A stretch of DNA of 64,000 nucleotides from Xenorhabdus ehlersii. Its GTDB lineage: Bacteria > Pseudomonadota > Gammaproteobacteria > Enterobacterales > Enterobacteriaceae. The stretch is taken from positions 1 through 64,000 of the forward strand of contig NZ_RAQI01000008.1 in the NCBI RefSeq assembly GCF_003610465.1, given 5' to 3'. The translations under genes and the position numbers were made by a program. Below are positions 10,825 through 19,437 of the stretch, piece by piece. A model generated the notes under the pieces. The model was not told the DNA's origin. It searched no databases and saw nothing but the letters and a program-made list of their open reading frames with translations. Each line of letters opens with the position of its first letter. The first letter of the stretch is position 1.

Positions 10825-12555
10825 ATGGAAATAGATCTCGCACATTTAATTGCACAAACCATTTTGCAGGGATTTGATGCGCAATATGGTCGATTTCTGG
10901 AAGTCACTTCTGGGGCACAACAACGTTTTGAACAGGCTGACTGGCAGGCTGTGCAACAGGCCATGAAAAAGAGGATTAACTTGTATGATCATCATGTTGG
11001 ATTGGTGGTGGAGCAATTGAAGCGCATTCATACTCCATTACAATATGATGAAGATTACATTGCCGAAGTTAAAGTGGTTTATACCCGTTTATTGCCTGAC
11101 TATCCGCGTTTTGAAATTGCAGAAAGTTTTTTTAATTCGGTTTATTGTCGTTTTTTTAAACATCGTAATTTGAAACCAGAAAATCTCTATATCTTTTCTT
11201 CTCAACCCTCTTCGCGTTTTCGCCATATTTCTCGCCCATTATCACGGGATTTTTTTCCTAATGGGAATCTCGCATCCATGTTGCGAACCATCTTAAATGA
11301 TTTGCCACTGCGTCTTAAATGGGAGGATTTGGATCGGGATATTGGTTATATCACGCAATATTTACAGAATACATTTTCCCAATGCGATTTATTATATTCC
11401 ACGTTCCAAATTGCTAATGAACTGTTTTATCGTAATAAGGCAGCCTGGTTGGTAGGAAAAATCAGGATGGGGACGACGGTTTATCCCTTTTTGTTGCCGA
11501 TTCATCACAATGAATCAGGAGGAATTTTTGTCGATACTTGTCTGACCAACTACGATGATGCCAGTATTGTTTTTGGTTTTGCCCGCTCCTATTTTATGGT
11601 TTACGCACCTTTGCCCGCAGCTTTAGTTGAGTGGTTGCGTGAAATTCTTCCGACGAAATCCACGGCAGAGTTATACATGGCGATAGGCTGTCAAAAGCAC
11701 GGTAAAACAGAATACTACCGTGAATATCTGACATTCATTAATTCCACTCAAGAACAGTTTACGATTGCGCCCGGTGTGAAGGGCATGGTGATGCTGGTTT
11801 TCACTTTCCCGTCATTTGATCGTGTATTTAAAGTGATTAAAGACAAATTTGCGCCACAGAAAGAGGTTTCTCAAGAGCGTGTTCAAGAATGCTACCGTCT
11901 GGTAAAAGAGCATGATCGTGTTGGAAGAATGGCAGATACCCAGGAATTCGAAAACTTTGTCATTGATAAATGCCATATTAGCCCTGAGTTAATGGAAGAA
12001 TTGCAAAAAGAGATACCAGAAAAGTTAGAAGATTTTGGAGATAAGCTCTTGATAAAGCATCTTTATATGGAGCGTAAAATGATGCCGTTAAACATTTATA
12101 TGGAACAGGTCAATGAGGCACAATTGAAGGATGTGATTGAGGAATACGGAAATGCCATTAAACAATTGGCTGCTGCAAATATTTTCCCAGGTGACATGTT
12201 GTTTAAAAATTTTGGTGTTACACGCCACGGAAGGGTGATTTTCTACGATTATGATGAAATCTGTTACATGACCGAAGTGAATTTTCGGGATATTCCTCCG
12301 CCACGTTACCCAGAAGATGAGTTGGCTAGTGAACCTTGGTACAGTGTTGCTATTAACGATGTTTTTCCCGAAGAATTTCGGCATTTTCTATGTACTGACA
12401 AACGTATTAAGTATTATTTTGAAGAAAGTCACAGTGATCTATTTAAGGCAGATTATTGGCGAACTTTGCAAGAGAGAATTAAAAAAGGATATATAGAAGA
12501 TGTTTTTGCTTATCGTCGTAGACAGCGATTTAGCCAGCGTACTGAAATGAACTAA
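10825..12555 (+). CDS. aceK: isocitrate dehydrogenase kinase/phosphatase
   Basis: AceK phosphorylates and dephosphorylates isocitrate dehydrogenase to divide carbon between the TCA cycle and the glyoxylate bypass. The product has 576 residues (E. coli 578). The nucleotide-binding loop [11 protein letters not shown] is at residues 316-326. The kinase-like catalytic region with [10 protein letters not shown] and [12 protein letters not shown] follows in the C-terminal part. It is the last gene of aceBAK. Downstream sequence changes to AT-rich accessory DNA rather than iclR. Confidence 0.97.
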   Translation: MEIDLAHLIAQTILQGFDAQYGRFLEVTSGAQQRFEQADWQAVQQAMKKRINLYDHHVGLVVEQLKRIHTPLQYDEDYIAEVKVVYTRLLPDYPRFEIAESFFNSVYCRFFKHRNLKPENLYIFSSQPSSRFRHISRPLSRDFFPNGNLASMLRTILNDLPLRLKWEDLDRDIGYITQYLQNTFSQCDLLYSTFQIANELFYRNKAAWLVGKIRMGTTVYPFLLPIHHNESGGIFVDTCLTNYDDASIVFGFARSYFMVYAPLPAALVEWLREILPTKSTAELYMAIGCQKHGKTEYYREYLTFINSTQEQFTIAPGVKGMVMLVFTFPSFDRVFKVIKDKFAPQKEVSQERVQECYRLVKEHDRVGRMADTQEFENFVIDKCHISPELMEELQKEIPEKLEDFGDKLLIKHLYMERKMMPLNIYMEQVNEAQLKDVIEEYGNAIKQLAAANIFPGDMLFKNFGVTRHGRVIFYDYDEICYMTEVNFRDIPPPRYPEDELASEPWYSVAINDVFPEEFRHFLCTDKRIKYYFEESHSDLFKADYWRTLQERIKKGYIEDVFAYRRRQRFSQRTEMN

Positions 12556-12713
12556 ATAAGAAATATAAGTCGTGATATTACAAGTGATATAGATAAAAAT
12601 AGCGGTCATATGATGTTATTTTAAAATGACTGGCGATTTATTTATTAGTTTGTAATGGTATGATTTGAGTTGCGGAGATTAAGTTTTTTTTTAAAACATT
12701 TAGGGAGGAAATA

Positions 12714-13274
12714 ATGGCTCAGGTCATTTTATACGGTGATATTTTACATCTTAAAAACAATCATGCTGATGGCAGTTATCTTGATGTTTATGGACAAGCA
12801 ATTTCACTCGGTGAAAAGTATAATGTTGTTACTTCTGTTTCACCAAATCGTGATACTGGCTCAGGTTCATGGCAGATTTTATCGGCAGAAGGTAAAAGTT
12901 TAGGAACGGAAGTTTATAGTAGTGATACGGTATTTTTATTAAATTTCTATAGAAATAATGGAGGATATCTGAGAGTCAGTGGTAATGCTCCGTCACCAGA
13001 GCTCTATAATGTTTACACTGCGGATAAACCTGTACATGCCCTCGATACTGCAATATGGTATCTCTTTTCAGATACAACCGATGGATTTGATGGTAAAGTC
13101 CGTGAAGGTAATACTATTCGTTTACTGAATAAATTTAACCATGCACATGGCGGATTCCTTGATACTTGTTGGTTTGCAAATCAGCCTGGTGCTGTCTATG
13201 AAGTTCATACTTCTCTATTATCAGATAGAGATAATGGCACGGGTACATGGATATTATCGAAAGCTATTAATTAA
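12714..13274 (+). CDS. putative beta-trefoil lectin-like protein
   Basis: The 186-residue protein has a strong GGGAGGA ribosome-binding site. Three similar blocks repeat a leucine-rich strand followed by G-G/S-Y/F-L: LHLKNNHADGSYLDVYG (res 11-27), FLLNFYRNNGGYLRVSG (res ~74-90) and IRLLNKFNHAHGGFLDTCWF (res ~136-155). Each is followed by a T-x-S / W-x-L-S segment such as DTGSGSWQIL and DNGTGTWILS. Threefold blocks ending in a Trp strand suggest a beta-trefoil carbohydrate-binding fold. There is no signal peptide. The gene lies alone between aceK and IS debris with AT-rich codon use, consistent with acquisition. Function unproven; proteins of this look occur in insect-associated bacteria. Confidence 0.6.
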   Translation: MAQVILYGDILHLKNNHADGSYLDVYGQAISLGEKYNVVTSVSPNRDTGSGSWQILSAEGKSLGTEVYSSDTVFLLNFYRNNGGYLRVSGNAPSPELYNVYTADKPVHALDTAIWYLFSDTTDGFDGKVREGNTIRLLNKFNHAHGGFLDTCWFANQPGAVYEVHTSLLSDRDNGTGTWILSKAIN

Positions 13275-13430
13275 TAGTGAAATTGAAAGTGATTTTATTT
13301 TCTAATGGTGTTGATTAATTCGAAGAAATAATAGATAAGCAATGATAAATTTTCCCAATGCGGAAATTTTTCAATCTTAAATTTCCGCATTAAAGTTTGG
13401 ATAAAACGACTATGCTTTTATTCCTGCAAT

Positions 13431-13725
13431 GTGAGTAGTAAGAAAAATCAACGCTGGCTCTGGTATGTTTGGGAACCTCGCCTCAAGCGAGTTGTGGCGC
13501 ATGTTTTTGGTGATTGAACTTCCTGAAGAAAAACATATTGTTGGAAAACATTATACCCAACGTATAGAAAGAACCAATTTGATATTCCGTACCCGTTTAA
13601 AAAGACTGAATCGAAGGACGATGGGCTATTCCAAATCAAAGGAGATACACGACAAGGTGATAGGGCGTTTCATCGAACGTGAATACTCTTCTTTATAGGG
13701 TGATCTAACTATTGGAGTCATGACC
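13431..13725 (+). mobile_element. IS1-family fragment A, insB 3' part and right end
   Basis: Plus-strand remnants of the IS1 transposase: SKKNQRWLWYVWEPRLKRVV, then a deletion and frameshift, then KHYTQRIERTNLIFRTRLKR and SKEIHDKVIGRFIERE. It ends at a terminal repeat ggagtcatgacc at 13725. The left part of the element is gone. The longest open frame (13465-13698) is not functional. Confidence 0.85.
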
Positions 13726-14181
13726 GTTTCATACGCGGCTCCCAGGCATACCAGAGCCAGCGTTGATTTTTCTTACTCCCCACAAACGACCACTGCTCAT
13801 CCACTTCATAAATAAGATGAATGTCATCCCCGTCAAGAGGAAGCGTCGTCACGTTCCGGGGGTTGAGTTTTTAAGCGTTTTCATCACAGTAGCTGTTGCC
13901 ACCTTCAATACGCGGGCCGTGTCACGGATGCCGCTGTTATTCATCGCCATCTCAATAAGCTGCTCTTTGACTCCCGGTTTGCAAGCTTGATAGGTGTATG
14001 CCAACTGAAAGACTTTATTGCAGGCATAGCAGCGGTAGCGGGGATAACCTCTATGACCTTTTCCATGTCCTTTGACCTCTTCTGGTTTGTGACAATAATG
14101 ACAATCAACTTCTACTTTAGCCATGTTCCACCACGAAATACCGGAAGATTATCATAGCAACTAACTATTTAATACATGACC
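13726..14181 (-). mobile_element. IS1-family fragment B, insA plus 5' insB, inverted
   Basis: Minus-strand IS1 left half. The left terminal repeat ggtcatgtattaaatagttag lies at 14181, followed by complete insA (13849-14124) and the start of insB as DDIHLIYEVDEQWSFVGSKK up to the junction at 13726. The sequence differs from fragment A where both overlap (WYAWEPRMKR against WYVWEPRLKR), so two related copies recombined head to head. Confidence 0.85.
13849..14124 (-). CDS. insA: IS1-type InsA protein (in IS fragment)
   Basis: A 91-residue zinc-finger helix-turn-helix protein of IS1, starting MAKVEVDCHYCHKPEEVKGH. Cys pairs C-x2-C and C-x2-C at the N-terminus and the helix region SGIRDTARVLKVATATVMK are typical. 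In an intact element InsA is made alone as a repressor or fused to InsB by frameshift. Here the InsB part is cut off, so no transposase can be made from this copy. Confidence 0.75.
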   Translation of the reverse strand: MAKVEVDCHYCHKPEEVKGHGKGHRGYPRYRCYACNKVFQLAYTYQACKPGVKEQLIEMAMNNSGIRDTARVLKVATATVMKTLKNSTPGT

Positions 14182-14209
14182 GACTTTTTCCTTATAGAGC
14201 ACGTTATCC

Positions 14210-14848
14210 GGTTCTGTTGCATTAAGGGAAGAGCAGGTAATATGCGATCTTTTACAGAGTGAGTTGCCCGTGTCTTTAATTCGAAAGCCTTCAAGCGGTT
14301 ACATTATCCTATCAAGATCATTGCTCAGTGGATGGCAGAGCGCGGTATTGAGGCAGACCATTCCACGCTGTATCACTGGGTTATCCGATTGACTCCATTA
14401 CGGGATAAGGCATTCCGTCGGCGTAAACGTCCTACAGGACAGCGCTGGCGCGTTGCGCTTCTTTCGTAAGGCGATGCCACCCTGCTGAGCCTGAGGTCGT
14501 GACCCTTGATAAAAGTGGGGCGAACACCGCCGCACTGGCTACGCTCAACGCCGATAAACCCGAAGAAGAAACCCTCACTATCAGGCAGAGCAAATACCTC
14601 AATAATCTCATTGAGCAAGATCATCGAAACATTAAACGTAGGATACGGCCGATGTTAGGCTTCAAATCGTTTCGCCGGGTTCAAACGATTTTAGCGGGGA
14701 TAGAGTTCGTTTCGATGCTGCGTAAAGGGCAATACTTACAACCCGAAGATAAGACATTGTCGCCGGCAAGGCGGTTTTATCGATTGACTACGTAAATAGT
14801 AATCAACCCCACATTTACTCAGACTTTCTCTGTTAATGCGACAGAACC
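14210..14848 (+). pseudogene. IS6-family element copy 1, degraded transposase
   Basis: The element is bounded by inverted ends ggttctgttgcattaag (14210) and, at 14848, the complement of ggttctgtcgcattaacaga. The transposase is broken into frames: WMAERGIEADHSTLYHWVIR and KAFRRRKRPTGQRWR upstream, then DKSGANTAALATLNADKPEE through RRIRPMLGFKSFRRVQTILA to the C-terminus. The middle with the first catalytic Asp is deleted. It is 639 bp against about 800 bp for the family. Copy 2 lies inverted at 15785-16465. Confidence 0.85.
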
Positions 14849-15191
14849 AAATTATGAATGAGGTGCGGAATGACGGGTTTACAAAACTACGGCTCGACGA
14901 TTTGCCACACAACTCCTGAAAAATACTGCTACTCTTTGTTATGCAAGGTATTTTCGCCTTTTTTCTAATGATGTTGGAACCTACTATGGGCAAACAAAAC
15001 TTGACAATCAAGACGGTAGCTTATTATATGAATGCAATATTAAATAATATATCCAGTTTTGTGATCTGCTAACAAGAAAGAAAATTCTCGAAAATATAAA
15101 TAAGATTATATTCATAAATAATGGCGATTTATTGAGTGTAGATAATTAAATAGGTAATTTTAAAGATGAAAACTATTAGAGGACTTACATA
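14849..15191. other. AT-rich spacer between IS copy and hydrolase gene
   Basis: No supported gene. A 21-codon frame from 14854 (MNEVRNDGFTKLRLDD...) stops without a recognisable product. The last 100 bases before 15192 are very AT-rich and probably carry the promoter of the next gene. Confidence 0.4.
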
Positions 15192-15758
15192 ATGGCAGAC
15201 AATAGGCAACTGAGTGCCACAGTATTTGTTAAATATGCTGAATATGGCTCAATAACGGGTCATGCTGCAATGCTGATTGGCGCAATTAATTCAGATGATC
15301 TTCATGATTACATAAATAATCAAGTAGATTTTAATCCCAAAAGACCTATCCAACAAGGAATTAGACAACAAAAATTTTGGGAAGATGCATATTTCAATTA
15401 TGAAGGAACTTTTCAGGAATTTCAAGAAGCGTATCATGTCTATTATAGGTTGTATGGTTTGGATGTAGATAAAATGCTGAATGCAAGAAGAGCAATAAAT
15501 CATACGAATGTGCATTACAATTTTTTAATTAAGAATTGTGCGACAATAATTGCCCGAATTTTAAAAGCCGGAGGGGTAGATCAATTCTTGAGTCCATTCA
15601 ATAAAATATTTTATGGACATAATTTGTATTGGACACCTAAAGATATTGCTCAATTATGCGATAAATTAAAAAATATCAATATGGCAACAAAACACAAGTA
15701 TGAAAACTGTCCGAAAAAACGTAATAACATTCGTAGCGTTCTGGCTGGTTTCAGATAA
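15192..15758 (+). CDS. putative papain-like cysteine hydrolase (permuted NlpC/P60-like)
   Basis: The 188-residue product is preceded by AGAGGA. Near the N-terminus YGSITGHAAMLIG (res 18-30) places a His after Gly, and near residue 118 HYNFLIKNCATIIARIL carries an Asn-Cys with following hydrophobic helix, then KAGG. A His-before-Cys order with GHAAMLIG and NCATII resembles permuted NlpC/P60, LRAT-like or DUF4105-like cysteine hydrolases, some of which are bacterial effectors. No signal peptide or transmembrane segment is seen. It is flanked by inverted, dead IS6-family copies, the second starting 27 bases after its stop. Family assignment is by motif recognition only. Confidence 0.5.
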   Translation: MADNRQLSATVFVKYAEYGSITGHAAMLIGAINSDDLHDYINNQVDFNPKRPIQQGIRQQKFWEDAYFNYEGTFQEFQEAYHVYYRLYGLDVDKMLNARRAINHTNVHYNFLIKNCATIIARILKAGGVDQFLSPFNKIFYGHNLYWTPKDIAQLCDKLKNINMATKHKYENCPKKRNNIRSVLAGFR

Positions 15759-15784
15759 TAAAATTTCTGTTATACTCTTCGCTT

Positions 15785-16465
15785 GGTTCTGTCGTATTAA
15801 CAGAGAAAGTCTGTACGGAGGTGGGAATGATTACTATTTATGCAGTCAATCGATAAAACCGCCTTGCCGGCGACAATGTCTTATCTTCGGGTTGTAAGTA
15901 TTGCCCTTTACGCAGCATCGAAACGAGCGCTATCCCCGCTAAAATCGTTTGGGCCCGGCGAAACGATTTGAAGCCTAACATTGGTCGTATCCGACGTTTG
16001 ACGTGGCGATGGTCTTGCTCAATGCGGTTATTCAGGTATTTATTTTGACGGATTTCAATCCCCTGCTGAGGCGATCCTTCCGCATTGAGGAGGGTGAGCG
16101 CGGCGGTATCGACTGCCCGGTAAAGGTATTTCCACTGACCTTTCACTTTGATATAGGTTTCATCCATCCGCCACCGGGGGCCAACGGGCTTTTTGCGAGG
16201 TCGGAAAGCCTTGCCGAGCAGGGGCACCAGACGTAACACCCAGCGATGTATCGTGGAATGGTCGATCTCAATGCCGCGCTCTGCCATCATCTCTTCGAGA
16301 TTGCGTAGGCTTAGGGCATAGGCCAAGTACCAACGGACGCACTGGGCGATGATATCAACGGGATAATGCAACCGTTTGAAGGCTTTTCGTATCAACGACA
16401 TTGACGACACGCTTATCAACAAATAAGTGAGATATTACCGAGGCTTTGCTTATTGCAACAGAACC
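15785..16465 (-). mobile_element. IS6-family element copy 2
   Basis: The element is bounded by ggttctgtcgtattaacagag (15785) and the complement of ggttctgttgcaataagc at 16465. It is 681 bp, oriented opposite to copy 1. It carries one transposase frame with an internal deletion (next entry). Copy 1, cargo gene and copy 2 together look like an IS6-type composite arrangement. Confidence 0.85.
15838..16422 (-). pseudogene. IS6-family transposase with internal deletion
   Basis: The frame is open for 194 residues against about 235-240 for IS26-type transposases. The N-terminal helix region (LRNLEEMMAERGIEIDHSTI) and the first catalytic Asp in MDETYIKVKGQWKYLYRAVD are present, as is the Glu in NNRIEQDHRHVKRR. 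The segment between them containing the second Asp is deleted. The predicted protein lacks the DDE triad, so it should be inactive though the frame is intact. Confidence 0.85.
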
Positions 16466-16742
16466 ATTCCTACCACAGTGAAAACAATCTGCTAGCGTTC
16501 CCAGATATAAGCCACAATTTGTGTAGAGGTATACATCAAATCTACCGTTTCATTATCAGTTAATTTAATAAGTTAATTAATAGGCAAATGGCTTTTAGAA
16601 CCGCAATTTTCAGAGATGAGTTTCTCCTGAGAGAAGCAATTTTTAAGATGACTACTCAGGTGCTTTCATAAATGAATTTATTAAATTTTAAAGATGTATA
16701 TAAGCTGTTTAATATCTGAAAAGTACAATTGTTAGGGCTTAC

Positions 16743-18200
16743 ATGATAATAAAACAAGGAGGTCATATTTTAATTCCATCTTGCAAAATTAAAAAAAATT
16801 AAAGTTTAATAATATGGTTAGATTACATAAAAATGCATTTCATATTTGGTTTTATAAACACTCACTTACCAAAAATCGGGGTATTTAATTTTTCTGAAAT
16901 ATTATTATTATGAAAGAAAAAGTAAAGTTATGTTGTCATTAAAATATCTGGCTGCCAGCTTGGCTGATGGTAAGTCAATTATTAATAATGACTTACGTTG
17001 TCTGTAAACCAGTACAATGAAGGAAGCATGTCGCAGTATTGGAGCCAGAATTATTGAGGAGCCGAGAAGATTAATTATTTATGGAACTGGTGGTAAAATT
17101 AGCCCTGAAAAAAAGTCATTGATGCTCTCGGTTCGGGCTGGTCTTCCGTGTAATAACCGTCCTTGCTTGCCACAGTGAAACTCCCGCTGTGATATCGGGT
17201 GATGCAACTCTCAGAACTCGTGTGATGGAACCTTTACTGAATTCACTTGTTGAATTGGGTGGAAACATCACCAGTGTTCATATGAACGGAAAAGCACCTT
17301 TCATCAATTGGGGAGGGTATATTGGTGGTGAATACGAAATCGAAGGAAACATTAGTTCCCAGTTTATTACAGCAATCCTTTTCGCAGTCCCTCTTGCTAA
17401 AAAAAGTACTACAGTAAAAATCAAAGGAGAGATCCTATCATTATCCTATATTCGACAGGCATTAGAAGTTCTTGCAATAGCCGGAATCAAATTTAAGCAT
17501 AATGAAAATTTCTCCCAAATTACGGTGTTCCCTGGTGAATATAGTCCTGCTGAATATATAATAACAGGCGATTACACTTCGTGTTCTTATCTGGTTGCAG
17601 TGGCGACTTTATTTCCATGTGATTTGACACTTAAAAATATCAATAGTAAGAGCTTACAAGGTGAGCAGGCTATTCTGGCCTTTGTTGAAGAAATGGGAGT
17701 AGAAGTTATTAGAAATGATCAAAAAAAACGAAATTAGGTTGATTAATAGAAAAGGTTTACTAACTGGAAACTATGAATTTAATGTCAGTAACTGCCCTAA
17801 TATTGTACCTACATTAGCTTCAATAGGAATTTATGTCAACGGCTGTTTCAGAGTTACCGGAGGATCTATAACCCGTCTTCATAAATCGCCAAGAATAAAA
17901 GCAATGGTAAACGAGTTACTAAAATTGGGTGTTAAAATTAACCCCTTGATTATAAATGATGTTTATGATGGTTTCGAAATTCATGGAGCATCATCCTATT
18001 CTGGAAATTGTAGACTTTCTAGTTGGGGGGATCATCGTATTTTTATGTCTTTATTTGTAGCGTCATTACGTTGTAAACAAGCTAATTATATTGATGGTTA
18101 TGAAGATGTCCATTGTTCATTCCCATCTTTCTTTAAAGAATTTGAGCAACTTGGTATTACATTCAAAGAAATGATTTACCAATCTGAGTCAGCTTATTAA
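16743..18200 (+). pseudogene. EPSP-synthase-like enolpyruvyl transferase, frameshifted
   Basis: Pieces of an AroA-like protein follow in order. An ATG at 16743 gives MIIKQGGHILIPSCKI, the usual N-terminal loop, then stops. After about 120 AT-rich bases, LKYLAASLADGKSIINNDL (from 16939) resumes. Later frames give IGARIIEEPRRLIIYGTGGK and VITVLACHSETPAV. Two longer open frames, 17189-17737 (SGDATLRTRVMEPLLNSLVE) and 17715-18200 (GGSITRLHKSPRIKAMVNEL, SWGDHRIFMSLFVAS), complete the two-domain EPSPS fold. An A8 run at 17721-17728 separates the last two frames. At least four disruptions are present. It is more divergent than a housekeeping aroA, suggesting a secondary or biosynthetic-cluster enzyme; that role is inference. 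Confidence 0.8.
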
Positions 18201-18219
18201 TTTTATTAAGGGTATCAAT

Positions 18220-18348
18220 ATGAATATCACAAAAAAAATGTACGAACAGGGTTATGTTGTAATACCTGAAATAATAGGCAAAAAAGAGATTGAAGCTATC
18301 AGAGATTTTTATAAAAAAACCTCTGAAATAAATAATCTTTCAACTCTT
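18220..18348 (+). pseudogene. PhyH-type dioxygenase N-terminal fragment, cut by IS1
   Basis: The 43 codons before the IS1 end encode MYEQGYVVIPEIIGKKEIEA and IRDFYKKTSEINNLSTL. This is the N-terminal layout of phytanoyl-CoA dioxygenase (PhyH) family iron/2-oxoglutarate oxygenases (G-Y-x-V-I/V-P then a helix before the catalytic core). The frame continues into IS sequence and stops at 18429. The gene begins 19 bases after the EPSPS-like gene, suggesting the two were one operon. The remainder is not found on the other side of the IS. Confidence 0.6.
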
Positions 18349-18363
18349 GGTTATGACTACAAT

Positions 18364-18867
18364 TTATTGATAGTGATGAATGTTCAGATAATATCCTATA
18401 ACTCTGTCATGCATTTCTATGGATTTTGAAAAAGATAATGTTTTTCGCGTCAGTCTTGCCAAATGCTGACGAAGGTTCAGATTATGCCTCTCTATACGTT
18501 GGGTATAACGCTTACTGACCACATGCAGTTTCCCTGCCAATGCTTTTTCATAACTTTTCCAGCCATCTGTCATATAAATAACGATATTGAAAGGTGCCAG
18601 CAAGGCCATCAGGCGCATTAATATTTTCTTTGTCCTTGAACCAAAAACATGTGCGATCACTTTTCGTCTTGTCCTGTCGTAGGCGTAAAAGAGCCAGCGC
18701 GGCGGTTTCTTTGACTTCACGTACGACCATTGTTCATCCATTTCACAGCAGATAATTACTTCGGTGCCGGGTGCAATGGCTTCTGTTACCGATTTGGGTT
18801 TGAGCTTTTTAAGTGGCGAAGCACGGTATTTAGGCCAATCCCCATCACCCGCGCTGTCGCCCGACAT
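18364..18867 (-). CDS. insB: IS1-type InsB transposase frame
   Basis: InsB is the DDE catalytic part of IS1 transposase. The frame includes [40 protein letters not shown] and [20 protein letters not shown], the catalytic block. The independent start is doubtful. In IS1 the functional enzyme arises by -1 frameshift from insA; here a ttaaaaag slip-like sequence in the overlap (about 18806) would fuse TVLRHLK to [10 protein letters not shown]. The coding region appears intact. Confidence 0.85.
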   Translation of the reverse strand: MSGDSAGDGDWPKYRASPLKKLKPKSVTEAIAPGTEVIICCEMDEQWSYVKSKKPPRWLFYAYDRTRRKVIAHVFGSRTKKILMRLMALLAPFNIVIYMTDGWKSYEKALAGKLHVVSKRYTQRIERHNLNLRQHLARLTRKTLSFSKSIEMHDRVIGYYLNIHHYQ

Positions 18868-19076
18868 CCCATGCCATTCATGGCCATATCGACGATTTGC
18901 TTATGGGTTCCGGGGCGACATGCGGCATAAGTGAACTCAAGTTGCCAGGAATGACGGCAGGATTGGCAAAGATAACGCTGATGACCAGAACGTGAGCGCC
19001 CATTGCGATGGATCCCTTTAAACGCACGACAAGCGGGGCAGGTTACATCAATCTTTGCCATTTGAATGTTCTCCAA
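18786..19076 (-). CDS. insA: IS1-type InsA protein
   Basis: The 96-residue product starts [20 protein letters not shown]; an internal ATG at Met6 corresponds to the usual start and has GGAGAAC upstream. It shows Cys pairs C-x2-C twice (CPAC, CQSC) and a helix-turn-helix ([20 protein letters not shown]). It overlaps the insB frame, the layout needed for programmed frameshifting. The first codons match the mini-element at 6805-6894. Confidence 0.88.
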   Translation of the reverse strand: MENIQMAKIDVTCPACRAFKGIHRNGRSRSGHQRYLCQSCRHSWQLEFTYAACRPGTHKQIVDMAMNGMGCRATARVMGIGLNTVLRHLKSSNPNR

Positions 19077-19156
19077 ATAGAAAGATTATACATGATCAAT
19101 AAATTGATATCACAACCTGCTGTTCGAATGACTAATGCCACTCCGCGGCATCATTT

Positions 19157-19436
19157 AACGCCCACGTAATGGGGGGCGGGGTGGACAAAAGAAGCGCCTG
19201 GTAAATGTAGTCCCATGATTTCTATCACCATTTGGTTGGAATTGGCGGTGCCGTAAAAAGAGCAGGTTCTTACACTGTGATAGGAGGCTGCTTCAGCTTC
19301 CAGTAGCGTTTGGCGGTCAACTTTACCTTCAACATAAAGCTGGCGAATACGAACTTTTTCTTTGTTTGGCAGCCCACTGGTCATTGGCCCAGCGGGAACA
19401 AAACAAATCAGCTTTTTAGCCGGGATCTTAGCAAAA
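19157..19436 (-). pseudogene. phosphogluconate dehydratase (edd) fragment
   Basis: Minus-strand sequence reads [39 protein letters not shown] and [20 protein letters not shown] to GASFVHP. This is an internal stretch of the Edd/IlvD dehydratase family, closest in look to 6-phosphogluconate dehydratase. Both ends are missing, including most Fe-S and catalytic sequence. It begins directly against the iclR stop codon and ends near the IS1 element. It is a deletion remnant, not a gene. Confidence 0.8.
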
Positions 19437-19437
19437 A

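Larger units (their letters stand above)
18349..19117 (-). mobile_element. IS1-family insertion sequence, apparently complete
   Basis: Terminal repeats ggttatgactacaatttattg (18349) and, reversed, ggttgtgatatcaatttattg (at 19117) bound 769 bp, the IS1 length. It carries insA and an overlapping insB frame on the minus strand. No direct 8-9 bp target duplication is seen (caactctt before, tgctgttc after), suggesting later rearrangement or an adjacent deletion. Confidence 0.93.

Noticed and set aside
13763..13990. 75-codon plus-strand frame
   Set aside because: Antisense to insA/insB of the IS1 fragment.
15700..15897. 65-codon plus-strand frame across the hydrolase end and IS6 copy 2
   Set aside because: It joins the gene end to the IS terminal repeat and antisense transposase; a chance frame.
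14210..16465. Active composite transposon
   Set aside because: Both IS6-family transposases lack part of the DDE catalytic region, so the unit cannot move by itself; kept only as a relic arrangement.
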